A DNA stretch of 18,151 bases from an uncultured Lachnospiraceae bacterium (GCA_910577785.1 CAJTNT010000019.1:1-18151), one strand, 5' to 3'; shown: positions 6,387 through 14,541, counted from the stretch's first letter. A program made the numbers and translations. The notes: a model not told the origin generated them from the sequence alone.

Positions 6387-7279
6387 GAGCGGCTCCTTCC
6401 CGTTTCTAAAAGTTCCTGCAGATCCTCGGGCGTAAAGAGATACCGTTTGTTGCAGAACTGGCAGGTAATCTCAATCGGCTCCTGTCCGGCTGCCAGTTCC
6501 TGCAGATCCTTTTCCCCAATGCTGGCGACTGCCCGCGCCACACGCTCCCGTGAGCAGTCACAGCGATAATGGGCAGGGACTGTCTCCAGGATTTCCAATC
6601 CAAATTCCCCAAGCAGCCGCTCCAGCAGCTGTTCGGGCATATCTCCCTGTTCCAGCATATCCGTCACGGACGACAGGCTTGCCATTTTGGACTCCAGGAT
6701 ATCTATAAGGCTGTCCTCTGCGGAAGGCATCAGCTGGATGATAAACCCGCCTGCCTGGCGGACGGTATTGTCCCGGTTCATCAGCACTCCCAGGCCCACT
6801 GCCGAGGGTACTTGCTCGGAAATAGCAAAATAGTAAGTGAGGTCTTCTGCAATTTCCGAGGTCTGCAGCGCCACCTGCCCCACATAGGGCTCTTTGAGCC
6901 CAATGTCTTTGATTACGCTTAAAATTCCCCTGCCAACGGCGCCCCCTACGTCCAGCTTGCCCTTCGCATTGGGGGGCAGCATCACATCTGGTACCTGGGG
7001 ATAGCCTTTCACATTGCCCTGACTGTCTGCAGTCACTGTGATTCCTTTTGCCGGGCCTTCGCCCTTGACTTGGATGGTCAGCAGGTCGTCCTCCCCCTTC
7101 ATCATAATCCCCATCATAGCGGCGCCGCTTAAGAGGCGGCCCAGGGCGGCTGTCATCACCGGGCTGGTATTATGGTACTGCCTGGCCTGTTCCACCAGCT
7201 CCCGCGAGCTTATGGCAAATGCGCGGATCTGGCTATTGGCTGCTGTTGCCCTGACAATATAATCTTCCTTCTGTCCCAT
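6383..7279 (-). CDS. hslO: Redox-regulated chaperone Hsp33
   Basis: A 298-residue protein of typical Hsp33 length. Hsp33 is a cytoplasmic holdase that is activated when oxidants release zinc and form disulfides in its C-terminal switch. That switch is intact here: Cys240 and Cys242 (RCDCS) plus Cys273 and Cys276 (CQFC). The N-terminal core carries the family features DYIVRATAANSQIRAFAI, TVTADSQGNVKGYPQ and GRGILSVIKDIGLKEPYVGQ. It lies between the methyltransferase gene, whose 3' end overlaps its start by 47 bases, and nadE, with which it shares an ATGA overlap. Confidence 0.97.
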   Translation of the reverse strand: MGQKEDYIVRATAANSQIRAFAISSRELVEQARQYHNTSPVMTAALGRLLSGAAMMGIMMKGEDDLLTIQVKGEGPAKGITVTADSQGNVKGYPQVPDVMLPPNAKGKLDVGGAVGRGILSVIKDIGLKEPYVGQVALQTSEIAEDLTYYFAISEQVPSAVGLGVLMNRDNTVRQAGGFIIQLMPSAEDSLIDILESKMASLSSVTDMLEQGDMPEQLLERLLGEFGLEILETVPAHYRCDCSRERVARAVASIGEKDLQELAAGQEPIEITCQFCNKRYLFTPEDLQELLETGRSRS

Positions 7280-8069
7280 CTGGTGTTTCCTCGCTTTTCT
7301 GCTGTTTTCTCACTTTTCCGTGTTCTCTTGCGATCACGTAAATTCTCTCGCTCTCTTCCCTAGGGGAGTGGCGGCTCAGCACATCATATGCCGCCACGTA
7401 TTCCATTCCCGCCTGCCCAAGCAGCTGTTTTACCTGCTCCAGGCCATAGGCGCGCTGGAAATGTGTTTCCTCATACTTGCGGTACAGGCTATCCCCGCCG
7501 TTTCCTGGCTCGCGGACAAAAAAAGTCAAATCGTATTGGTTGATCTGTGTTTCTTGCTCATAAAAATTTTCCCAGATAAAACTACCTTCGGGGCGGTTCT
7601 CACAGATTACAGTCTCTCCTAGTAATTCCCTGTATTTATACGGCGTATTCAGGTCAAAAATGAAAATGCCTCCTGGATCCAGGTAATTATTTACCAGGCA
7701 AAACACCTGCAGCAGTTCTTCCTCCTCCAAGATATAATTCATGGAATCACAAATGCCCACCACAGCCCGTACGGTTCCATATAGTTCAAATTCGCGCATA
7801 TCCTGCAGTAAATAGAGAATATTGGGATCCTGTGTGCTTTCCCGGGCAACCTGCAGCATTTCCTGGGAATTGTCAATGCCTATCATATCATAACCGGCCT
7901 GGGCTAAGAGCCTTGTCATCTTCCCCGTGCCGCACCCCAGTTCCAGTACAATCCCCTGTTCTGCCCCAAATTCCCGCAACAGGCCAATCAGATATTTGCT
8001 CCATTCCTCATAAGGCACGTTGTCCATAAACAGGTCGTAGACCTCTGCAAATCCCGTATATGCTTCCAC
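7233..8069 (-). CDS. Class I SAM-dependent methyltransferase
   Basis: A 278-residue protein using the GTG at 8069, so that it begins MEAYTGFAEVYDLFMD, the usual opening of this small-molecule methyltransferase type. AGGAGG lies about 11 bases upstream. An in-frame ATG at 8123 is rejected because it would overlap the end of the preceding gene and add an unrelated basic stretch. Motif I is VLELGCGTG at 41-49, then MIGIDNSQEML (motif II acidic loop) and VRAVVGICDSMNYI. The fold binds S-adenosylmethionine; the methyl acceptor cannot be read from sequence. The last 15 or so codons overlap the start of hslO by 47 bases, in another frame. Confidence 0.88.
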   Translation of the reverse strand: MEAYTGFAEVYDLFMDNVPYEEWSKYLIGLLREFGAEQGIVLELGCGTGKMTRLLAQAGYDMIGIDNSQEMLQVARESTQDPNILYLLQDMREFELYGTVRAVVGICDSMNYILEEEELLQVFCLVNNYLDPGGIFIFDLNTPYKYRELLGETVICENRPEGSFIWENFYEQETQINQYDLTFFVREPGNGGDSLYRKYEETHFQRAYGLEQVKQLLGQAGMEYVAAYDVLSRHSPREESERIYVIAREHGKVRKQQKSEETPDGTEGRLYCQGNSSQ

Positions 8070-8091
8070 TCCTTTTGACACCTCCTGACGC

Positions 8092-9387
8092 CTAGGAGAA
8101 CAGGCCTTTGAAAAAGTCAACAATCGCCTGGAAAAATCCTTTTACCTTCTCAAAAAAACCGCCTGTATCAATATCCAGTTCTGACAGTTTCTTGTACAGG
8201 GACTCTGCCTGCTTCTTAATGGAATCCAGGTCAAGATCCAGATCGTCGATTTTCTTCAGCAGATTAATCAGCTCCTGGATTTCACTTTCTGACAGCTTTA
8301 TCTGGAACTGATCGCAGGCGTCCTCGATTACTTCCCGGATCTCGGTATCGCTTTCAAAATTATGGCCAATTACCTCTTGCTTCAGATAGGCAATCAGTTC
8401 TTCGGCTTTCTCTGAATCCCCGACAGTATCCGCAATATCCCCGGTCAGCACCAGCTCATTGAGGGCGGTATCCATGCTTTCCTCCGTGACCTCTTCTCCA
8501 GTCATAACGGCATAGGCCTTCATTGCCCCGACCAGCGCCGCCGTCCCGGAAATCGGCGTAGGCCCTGCCACAAGAATATCCGCATCGGTAATCCCTGCCG
8601 TAATCAGCGCGTTCTTGTACATCCCAATCGTGCAATAGGAAATATTCTTGGTTGTAATACGGATTCCATTCCCTTTTTCCCGCTTCACAATCAGTACAGA
8701 AGACAGCGCCCTGGTACCAATCTTCTGCGCATCCACATAATTCCCCAGGTACTGATGCTCTTCCTCATTGGTAATATAAATGACGTCATACTCTGAGAGT
8801 TCCGCCGGATTAATCCCCAGCAGGCTCAGCACGGTTGCCTGCTGCTGCTGCGTCAAGTTCGCCCCCAGAGCCAGATAAGGCTTGTCTTCCTTGGTAATCG
8901 GCTCTGTCACCTCTCCTGCCTGGTTCAGCGGCGAAGCTGCTTCCGTCCCCTGGGAATCTTCTTCGGTTCCCTGGGAGCTATCATCTGCGCCCTGGGCATC
9001 CCCGCCCGTCTCCTGGCCTGCCCCTTCGGTGCCTTGGGCCTCCCCACTGCTTCCCTGGCCTGCCCCTTCGGCATCCCCCTCTTCTGGCGGCGCTTCTGTA
9101 TCGGATACGCTGTTCCCCGTTTCATCAATGACATCGGATCCCGATGAATCCCCGAATCCTTCCCCATTCTGCAGCTGCTTCAGATATTCTGGGGGCACAT
9201 CTTCTCCCATGGAATCCTCTTCTGCCCCATCTGGCATGGAACCTGGCGTACCGCCGCCTATCTCTTCCCCATCCGTGGCAGACGCATATATTTCCGCATG
9301 CGCCACAGCTGCCGACAGCGGAGAACCCACTGCCACCAGACAGCCCATCCATAAACACAGCATCTGCTTGCTATACTTTTTCATCAT
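8092..9387 (-). CDS. Secreted DUF1002-family protein with acidic low-complexity linker
   Basis: About 431 residues. A signal peptide covers roughly the first 31 residues (hydrophobic LCLWMGCLVAVGSPLSAAVA, likely cleavage after AHA). A long linker of about 125 residues follows, rich in Gly, Glu, Gln, Ser and Asp, with repeated QGTE/GDAQG-like units. Then comes the DUF1002 (YpuA-like) domain, recognisable from LGANLTQQQQATVLSLLGI, RALSSVLIVKREKGNGIRI, NISYCTIGMYKNALITAGI and VAGPTPISGTAALVGAMKAY. The last 20 or so residues form a strongly amphipathic, Phe-rich helix (FFEKVKGFFQAIVDFFKG). DUF1002 has no established function. Of three nearby ATGs (9396, 9387, 9384) I favour 9387 because AAAGGG is nine bases upstream. 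Confidence 0.87.
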   Translation of the reverse strand: MMKKYSKQMLCLWMGCLVAVGSPLSAAVAHAEIYASATDGEEIGGGTPGSMPDGAEEDSMGEDVPPEYLKQLQNGEGFGDSSGSDVIDETGNSVSDTEAPPEEGDAEGAGQGSSGEAQGTEGAGQETGGDAQGADDSSQGTEEDSQGTEAASPLNQAGEVTEPITKEDKPYLALGANLTQQQQATVLSLLGINPAELSEYDVIYITNEEEHQYLGNYVDAQKIGTRALSSVLIVKREKGNGIRITTKNISYCTIGMYKNALITAGITDADILVAGPTPISGTAALVGAMKAYAVMTGEEVTEESMDTALNELVLTGDIADTVGDSEKAEELIAYLKQEVIGHNFESDTEIREVIEDACDQFQIKLSESEIQELINLLKKIDDLDLDLDSIKKQAESLYKKLSELDIDTGGFFEKVKGFFQAIVDFFKGLFS

Positions 9388-9431
9388 CCTATCCATCCCT
9401 TTCTAAGTGCTTTCCCCTGTCCTCTTCCTTC

Positions 9432-10409
9432 TCAAAATGCCCTTTCATCTAATTTCTCCTTCATCTTTCCCTTCATGTCCCGCAAGGCCTTCCTCTGTCC
9501 CTGCAGATACTCCTTCCCTGTTTTCTTCAGTCCTTCTGCCGCCTGGCTGTACTCCTTGGCGGCCTCTTTGCCAAGCTCCCCTGTTTTCTCCAGCCCTTCC
9601 GCCAGTTCCTTTATCTGGACAGATACCCAGGAAGCATCCGGCGCCTCCACCGCTTCCACGCAGCCGCTGATTTCCACTACAGACTTTTCCAGCCGTGTAT
9701 TCTGCCGCTCCAGAACCTGTGCCATCTGTCCCATCTGCGCTTCTGCTTCCTCAAGCCTAGTGAGGATACGCCCCATCTTATCCGTCAGGAAGGCCGCCGC
9801 CCAGGAATACTGCCCGGACAGCACACGTACCTCCTCGGCCGCCTCCACAAACCCCCGGCCAGGCTCCCCCAGCCGGCCTGCCTCTATGGCTGCCTGCAGC
9901 GCATGCATTTCCATCTGCTTCCCCAAATCATCCAGCCCGGCTACCTGTTCCTTCATCTGCCCGATCTCTTGGCGGATGCCCTCTACTGCCGGCTGGATGG
10001 CCTCCCCTGGGGAAATCACCTTCCCATACTGGCTGAAAATCTCCTCTATTTCTTTTTGCTGGCGCCGTATCTTCTCTAAGGACTTCTTGCTCCCGCCCTC
10101 CGTCTTTTCCGCATCTTTTGCCAATTTCCCTGCCTGCCTCTTAAGGCCTTTGAGCTTCTCGTCCTGCTGCCTGGCAATGCTGTCCGCCTGGCCGACGGAT
10201 TTTGCAAATCCCCTCAGCTCTTCCTCCAGCTCCTTCTGCCCTTCCTCCATAGCGGCAAAGCCAGACTCTGCTTCCTGCCATGCCGCCTGCATACTGCCTT
10301 TGGCCTCCGTCAGCTTCTGGGCATATTGGTCAGCCTCCTCCTGCTTGGAGGACAGCGCCTGTTCCAGCTCCCGCTCTTTTTCTTCCCGTTTCTTATTGAC
10401 TCCAAACAT
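9432..10409 (-). CDS. Soluble chemoreceptor-like (MCP signalling domain) coiled-coil protein
   Basis: A 325-residue, almost entirely helical protein with no signal peptide and no membrane segment. The N-terminal 130 residues are charged coiled coil (KKREEKERELEQALSSKQEE and on). Residues about 164-198 match the hairpin tip of methyl-accepting chemotaxis proteins: MHALQAAIEAGRLGEPGRGF then VEAAEEVRVLS. Compared with the canonical QTNLLALNAAIEAARAGE block, the QTN residues are MEM here, so contact with CheW/CheA may be weakened. The remainder is further coiled coil. Members of the family relay ligand signals to CheA; this protein has no sensor domain, and no che genes are in view. The start is supported by AGGAGG six bases before ATG 10409. 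It lies between recJ and the DUF1002 gene. Confidence 0.8.
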   Translation of the reverse strand: MFGVNKKREEKERELEQALSSKQEEADQYAQKLTEAKGSMQAAWQEAESGFAAMEEGQKELEEELRGFAKSVGQADSIARQQDEKLKGLKRQAGKLAKDAEKTEGGSKKSLEKIRRQQKEIEEIFSQYGKVISPGEAIQPAVEGIRQEIGQMKEQVAGLDDLGKQMEMHALQAAIEAGRLGEPGRGFVEAAEEVRVLSGQYSWAAAFLTDKMGRILTRLEEAEAQMGQMAQVLERQNTRLEKSVVEISGCVEAVEAPDASWVSVQIKELAEGLEKTGELGKEAAKEYSQAAEGLKKTGKEYLQGQRKALRDMKGKMKEKLDERAF

Positions 10410-10428
10410 CCGCTTCCTCCTAACAATG

Positions 10429-10465
10429 GTTGCTATTCACAGCCTGGGAGTCCATGAATAGTAAC
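10429..10465. repeat. Inverted repeat between recJ and the MCP-like gene
   Basis: GTTGCTATTCA (10429-10439) faces TGAATAGTAAC (10455-10465), 11 positions with one mismatch (a G-U pair if transcribed rightwards), with a 15-base spacer. It lies in the 73-base gap upstream of the ribosome site of the MCP-like gene. There is no T-run, so a terminator is unlikely. It could be a dispersed intergenic repeat, an mRNA processing site or a binding site. Confidence 0.5.
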
Positions 10466-10482
10466 TAAGCATCCTTGAAACG

Positions 10483-12246
10483 TTAACAATAGTTTTTAAC
10501 CACGATCTGCAGGTTTTCCCTTCCCTGATAGGAATTGATTTCCGGATAATAAATGAAGGAAGCCATTATCCCGCCATCCCGCCCTTCCAGGGTCTGCCTG
10601 ACTGGCTGCTCCCCATATTTCCCCTCAAAATAAGCCAGGAACTCTTCTGCCTTCCCAAAATATATGGCGTCCATCCGGCGCCCGCCCCGGCTCTGTACCT
10701 GCATCCGGCATACATTGCGGTTCTTCCCCAAAATCCGCATGGAGAGGATATGTAAATCCTTATCTGCAAACACTGGCTTCTCGTTCGATTTGCCAAAGGG
10801 CTCCAGGATCTTCAGTTCTTCCACCAAGGGCTTGGTAATATAATCCAGGGGCATCGGCACATCTATGACAATTTTCCCCTGTAAATCCGCTTCTGTCAAG
10901 AGGGTATTCTCATTTAGCCGCTGCCGGAAGAGATCCACATTTTCCCTGGGCAGCGAAAGCCCTGCCGCCATCGGATGGCCGCCGAACTTGGTAAACAGCT
11001 CGCTGCATTTCGACATTTCCTCATACATGGAATACGCCTCAATGGAACGCCCGGAGCCCTTAACCCCCTCCTCGCTTTCGGTCAGCACAAACACCGGGCG
11101 ATGGTACTGCTCGCGGATCCGCCCGGCGATAATCCCTGCCAGGCTCTCATGGCAGTCCGGCAGAAAGATAACCAGCACCTTATCCCCTGCCAAATCTGTG
11201 TTTTCCACCAATTCCCTGGCGCGTTCTACGCCCCGCTCAGTCATTTCCTTGCGGCTAGCGTTCAGGTCATACAGATCGCCTGCATAGGCTGCCGCCGTGC
11301 ATGCATCCTCTGCCAGAAGCAGCTCCAGGGCGCGCTTTGCCGTATCCAGCCTGCCGCTGGCATTGAGGCATGGCCCCAGCACAAAGCCCACATGATAAGC
11401 CTTGATTTCCCCAAGGGCAATCTGATTGCGCAGGGCAAGGGCGCGTATCCCATAATTCTGCGTACGGTTGAGCGCCTTTAAGCCTTCCTTTACCAAGGAG
11501 CGGTTCTCCCCCTGGAGATCCATCACATCGCCAATTGTAGCAAACGCTGCATTTTCCAGGTATGCCAGCGCCTCCTCCTGCGGTAAGCCCAGCTCCTCGT
11601 ACAGCGCCTGCACCAGCTTAAAGGCCACTGCCGCGCCGCAGAGGCCCTTAAACGGATACGGGCAGTCCGGCTGCTTGGGGTTTACCACGGCGTCCGCCGG
11701 CGGAACACGGTACGCTCTTTCCCCATCCCCTGTCTCCTGGTAGGGGACTTCATGATGATCCGTAATAATCACTGTCAGCCCAAGCTCCTTGGCAAGGGCA
11801 ATCTCCTGCCACGCGGCAATCCCATTATCACAGGTCAGGAGCGTGTCCACCCCGTCCTCCGCTGCCTGCCGTACCAGCCGCTCATTGACCCCATAGCCGT
11901 CCGTAATCCTGTGAGGGATGGCATAATCCACCTTCCCCTGGCAGCGGCGCAGAGCCGAATACAAAATATAGACAGACTGTATGCCGTCTATGTCATAATC
12001 GCCTAAAATGCGGATGTTCTTCCCCTCCCGCACCTTTTCCTTCACAATTCCCACCGCCAGCTCCATATCCTTCATTTTCCTCGGGCTGTGGAAATATCCC
12101 ACCCCTCCATGGAGGTACTCTTCGATGGCTTCCTCCCCGATAACCTCCCGGTTCCGTATGATGCGGGCCGTCACCTGGTCAATCCCAAAACGCTCTCCAA
12201 TTCCTTTAAAGTCTGCCCGTTTGGCAGACACGACCCATTTCTCCAT
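10483..12246 (-). CDS. recJ: Single-stranded-DNA-specific exonuclease RecJ
   Basis: A 587-residue protein of normal RecJ length. RecJ degrades single-stranded DNA 5' to 3' in recombination and mismatch/base-excision repair. The DHH catalytic motifs are present in order: GDYDIDG (82-88), TCDNG (138-142), TDHHE (162-166), GPCLNASGRLD (291-301) and the DHHA1 motif GGHPMAAG (422-429). A C-terminal oligonucleotide-binding region follows. The start ATG has AGGAGA at a spacing of about seven. A good minus-strand promoter lies 40-70 bases upstream, and recJ is the first gene of the operon that runs to the flavodoxin-like gene. Confidence 0.96.
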   Translation of the reverse strand: MEKWVVSAKRADFKGIGERFGIDQVTARIIRNREVIGEEAIEEYLHGGVGYFHSPRKMKDMELAVGIVKEKVREGKNIRILGDYDIDGIQSVYILYSALRRCQGKVDYAIPHRITDGYGVNERLVRQAAEDGVDTLLTCDNGIAAWQEIALAKELGLTVIITDHHEVPYQETGDGERAYRVPPADAVVNPKQPDCPYPFKGLCGAAVAFKLVQALYEELGLPQEEALAYLENAAFATIGDVMDLQGENRSLVKEGLKALNRTQNYGIRALALRNQIALGEIKAYHVGFVLGPCLNASGRLDTAKRALELLLAEDACTAAAYAGDLYDLNASRKEMTERGVERARELVENTDLAGDKVLVIFLPDCHESLAGIIAGRIREQYHRPVFVLTESEEGVKGSGRSIEAYSMYEEMSKCSELFTKFGGHPMAAGLSLPRENVDLFRQRLNENTLLTEADLQGKIVIDVPMPLDYITKPLVEELKILEPFGKSNEKPVFADKDLHILSMRILGKNRNVCRMQVQSRGGRRMDAIYFGKAEEFLAYFEGKYGEQPVRQTLEGRDGGIMASFIYYPEINSYQGRENLQIVVKNYC

Positions 12247-12287
12247 TTTCGCTCTCCTGAATCTTGTTCTAAAGCCCCTCTTAAAGC

Positions 12288-12316
12288 ATCATAGCAAAAC
12301 ATGGTGACTTTTTCAA
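12288..12316 (-). promoter_or_regulatory. Promoter of recJ operon (TTGAAA-N17-TATGAT)
   Basis: Read on the minus strand, TTGAAA (12316-12311) is followed after exactly 17 bases by TATGAT (12293-12288). Both hexamers are one base from the sigma-A consensus. Transcription would start near 12281, about 35 bases before the recJ ATG. Confidence 0.6.
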
Positions 12317-12332
12317 GAAAATATGGTAAGAT
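12304..12332 (+). promoter_or_regulatory. Promoter of the NrnA-like gene (extended -10)
   Basis: TAAGAT (12327-12332) with an extended -10 TGG directly before it, and a 4-of-6 -35 match GTGACT (12304-12309) at 17-base spacing. It overlaps the divergent recJ promoter: the two -35 boxes are separated by a single base. Transcription would start near 12339, about 28 bases before ATG 12367. Confidence 0.5.
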
Positions 12333-12366
12333 GTATTCAAAATCGTATCGCAGAAGGGAGCCAGAT

Positions 12367-13344
12367 ATGAATCCACTCGACTTAATCAATATACTGAAAG
12401 GGCATAGGGTATTTATCCAGACCCACAACTTTCCGGATCCAGACGCTGTTTCCAGCGCTTTTGGCCTTCAGCAGCTTCTTGATTTCTATGACATTCCATC
12501 TACCCTGTGCTATGACGGCAAAATTGACCGCAGCAGCCTCAAGAAAATGCTGGATACTTTTGGCGTCACAATGTACTGCGAGGGAGAGATCACAGATATG
12601 CAGCCGGATGACTTGATTGTATTGGCGGATTCCCAGAAATTAAACGGCAACATCACCTGTATGGCTGGGAACTATATTGCGTGCGTTGACCACCATCCTA
12701 CCATGTTCCCTTTTGCCTACCAGTACAAGGATATCCGCCCAGTAGGTTCCTGTGCCAGCATCGTTGCGTCCTATTTCCGCCAGACCGGCGCCCCCCTTTC
12801 TGCCAACTGCGCGGCCGCGCTGGCCTATGGGATTAAAATGGACACGGCGGATCTTACCCGGGGCACGGTTGCCCTGGATATGGAGATGCTCTCTTACCTA
12901 TTCACTTATGCTGACTGGAACCTGGTTACGGAAATGTATTCCAATACGATGGAATTTGACGACTTGCGGGCTTATGGGGCGGCAATCCAGAATATCCAGA
13001 TTTTCCAGCGGACAGGCTTTGCCTATATCCCTTTCCACAGCGCACAGGCCTTGGTGGCGATTATCTCTGATTTCATCCTTTCTTTGGATTTGGTGGATAT
13101 CGCCGTCGTCTATGCGCGGCAGGAGGAAGGGCTGCGGTTTTCCATCCGCTGCCGGCCGGGGCGGATCCATGCAGGGCTGCTGGTTTCCAAAGCGCTAAAG
13201 CCTTATGGCAATGGCGGCGGGCACCCCTCTATGGCCGGGGGACTGATTCCAAACGGCAGCCTGGAACTGCTGGGGGAAAATATGCATGCGACCATCCATG
13301 CGGTGTTCCTGGATGCGATTGCGGGGATGAAGGAGGATGCGTAG
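12367..13344 (+). CDS. DHH/DHHA1 phosphoesterase, NrnA-like (nanoRNase / pAp phosphatase type)
   Basis: A 325-residue protein, start ATG 12367 with AGAAGGGAG upstream; the in-frame ATG at 12301 is rejected because it precedes the promoter's start point. The catalytic motifs are complete: HNFPDPDAV (20-28), the Asp in VLADSQ (88), VDHHP (107-111), the Asp in IKMDT (159) and the DHHA1 motif GGGHPSMAGG (283-292). Proteins of this architecture include NrnA, which degrades 2-5-nt RNAs and dephosphorylates pAp, and GdpP/PgpH-related phosphodiesterases without their sensor domains. The short two-domain form here fits NrnA best, but other DHH substrates such as cyclic-dinucleotide breakdown products are possible. 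It is divergent from recJ, another DHH enzyme. Confidence 0.9.
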   Translation: MNPLDLINILKGHRVFIQTHNFPDPDAVSSAFGLQQLLDFYDIPSTLCYDGKIDRSSLKKMLDTFGVTMYCEGEITDMQPDDLIVLADSQKLNGNITCMAGNYIACVDHHPTMFPFAYQYKDIRPVGSCASIVASYFRQTGAPLSANCAAALAYGIKMDTADLTRGTVALDMEMLSYLFTYADWNLVTEMYSNTMEFDDLRAYGAAIQNIQIFQRTGFAYIPFHSAQALVAIISDFILSLDLVDIAVVYARQEEGLRFSIRCRPGRIHAGLLVSKALKPYGNGGGHPSMAGGLIPNGSLELLGENMHATIHAVFLDAIAGMKEDA

Positions 13345-13401
13345 CAATTCACAGGGGCTGGAAGCCCTTCCCAGCGACCCGTTTGGCCATCCTGCTACCC
13401 T

Positions 13402-13438
13402 CAGGAACTGTCGCAAAATAATTTGCAGATAGTTCCTG
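13402..13438. repeat. Two-part hairpin at the left edge of the restriction-modification insert
   Basis: CAGGAACT (13402-13409) pairs perfectly with AGTTCCTG (13431-13438), and an inner GCAAA (13413-13417) pairs with TTTGC (13422-13426) around the tetraloop ATAA, with a small internal loop. It ends two bases before the endonuclease stop codon. It lacks a T-run on either side but could still stop the two converging transcription units, or mark an insertion boundary. Confidence 0.55.
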
Positions 13439-13440
13439 GC

Positions 13441-14541
13441 TTATGGATTATAGACAACTTGCCCTTTATACCTTTCAAAAAAACTCATTGGTATACTTCT
13501 TTGGCACTTGAAACTCTTTTCTGTAACATATGTAAAATTCTTTCCTAATTCCCCTCCTGGACACAATATCACGCCCTCAATAGAGCCACTGATGGAATCT
13601 GTCAAAGCAATAAGATATCGAACTGTTCTTGTTGTAAAATCTGCATTAATCTGTTCTTCAAATTGTGGAGAATATTTTCCCAGATCTATGGTAGGTGAAT
13701 CCTGTACCTTAACCTCTAACATCTGATTTCTTATATCTGGATATCCGCCTTCCAGCATCTTTTGTGTTTTTTTATATCCTAACTGATATGCAACAACTCT
13801 TTCCAGCTCCTGTCCTCTTTGTTTCGTTGACAGAGTAACATCAAGTTTTATCCCTAATAATTTATCCGTTATCTGCTGATCGATATATTCTATGGGCAAC
13901 ACCTTATTTGGTTCATCTTTCATACTTATTTTTTTTGAAATAGCTGCACACGTTTTATCAACCATATCTTCTGAAAGAGATACATCCTTAATAACAAGCC
14001 CTCCTTTTTCAATAATCTCTTTCCTCTTTTTATCAGGAATTATAAGTTGTTGTTTTATTGTTGGTTTTCCAAACTTCCCAAATTTTTTTTCAATATAATC
14101 TGGTGTCATTATTACTATTGACTCAATACAGTTATTTGCATTGATTTTGCCCAATACAAATCTTATATCGCTTGCCAACAGTGTTTCCCCATTCTTCAAA
14201 TCCACTTGAACAGAAGCGCTGTTAGGATTTCTGTTCCAAACTTGCAAATTATATATATCTCCTGTGGTAACAATATATGTGTCAATGTACTCTCTTAAAA
14301 AAGTAGGAACCCCTTTCTTTTTTGGTGGAATAATATCATAATCACTCGCTGCTTTTGGCATATATTTGGCCAACATTTGTTTCGTAATTAACTTTCTAAA
14401 ATTAGCTCCATCCGTTCTCGGCTTCCCTGTCATCACAATTTTTTGTCCAAGCAGAGGCTGTAATCTCTTTATCATATCTTTTGGTGTTGAAAGCAATCTC
14501 TTACTTTTGGGCGGTTTCTTTCCTTCTTTTGTATAATTCAT
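13441..14541 (-). CDS. Type II restriction endonuclease (PD-(D/E)XK)
   Basis: A 366-residue protein encoded directly after an N6-adenine methyltransferase gene, 12 bases apart; its AGGAG overlaps the methyltransferase stop codon. A PD-(D/E)XK nuclease core is visible near the C-terminus: QRGQELERVVAYQLGY (241-256) as the usual Glu-bearing helix, then GGYPDIRN with Pro268-Asp269 and, six residues on, Glu276-Val277-Lys278 in MLEVKVQDSPTIDLG. The N-terminal 230 residues are basic and have no family I recognise; they probably carry sequence recognition. Predicted to cut unmodified DNA at the site methylated by its partner. The recognition sequence cannot be read from the protein. Codon use is AT-rich compared with flanking genes, consistent with horizontal transfer. 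Confidence 0.82.
   Translation of the reverse strand: MNYTKEGKKPPKSKRLLSTPKDMIKRLQPLLGQKIVMTGKPRTDGANFRKLITKQMLAKYMPKAASDYDIIPPKKKGVPTFLREYIDTYIVTTGDIYNLQVWNRNPNSASVQVDLKNGETLLASDIRFVLGKINANNCIESIVIMTPDYIEKKFGKFGKPTIKQQLIIPDKKRKEIIEKGGLVIKDVSLSEDMVDKTCAAISKKISMKDEPNKVLPIEYIDQQITDKLLGIKLDVTLSTKQRGQELERVVAYQLGYKKTQKMLEGGYPDIRNQMLEVKVQDSPTIDLGKYSPQFEEQINADFTTRTVRYLIALTDSISGSIEGVILCPGGELGKNFTYVTEKSFKCQRSIPMSFFERYKGQVVYNP

Noticed and set aside
8882..9406. Plus-strand frame with SSVPWEL/SSAPWAS-like repeats
   Set aside because: It is the mirror of the repetitive Gly/Glu/Gln linker of the DUF1002 protein; signal peptide and domain support the minus strand.
9475..10461. 328-residue Ser/Ala-rich plus-strand open frame
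   Set aside because: It is the antisense of the coiled-coil MCP-like gene, which has a strong ribosome site and a recognisable signalling-tip motif.
4416..12246. The recJ-to-flavodoxin gene string as a novel defence or stress system
   Set aside because: Most members are ordinary housekeeping genes whose grouping looks like a clostridial operon; nothing in the sequence shows a joint new function beyond a loose redox theme.
13345..13401. GGGCT-GGA-AGCCC mini-hairpin after the NrnA-like gene as a terminator
   Set aside because: The stem is only about five base pairs and there is no T-run, so it cannot be supported as an intrinsic terminator.
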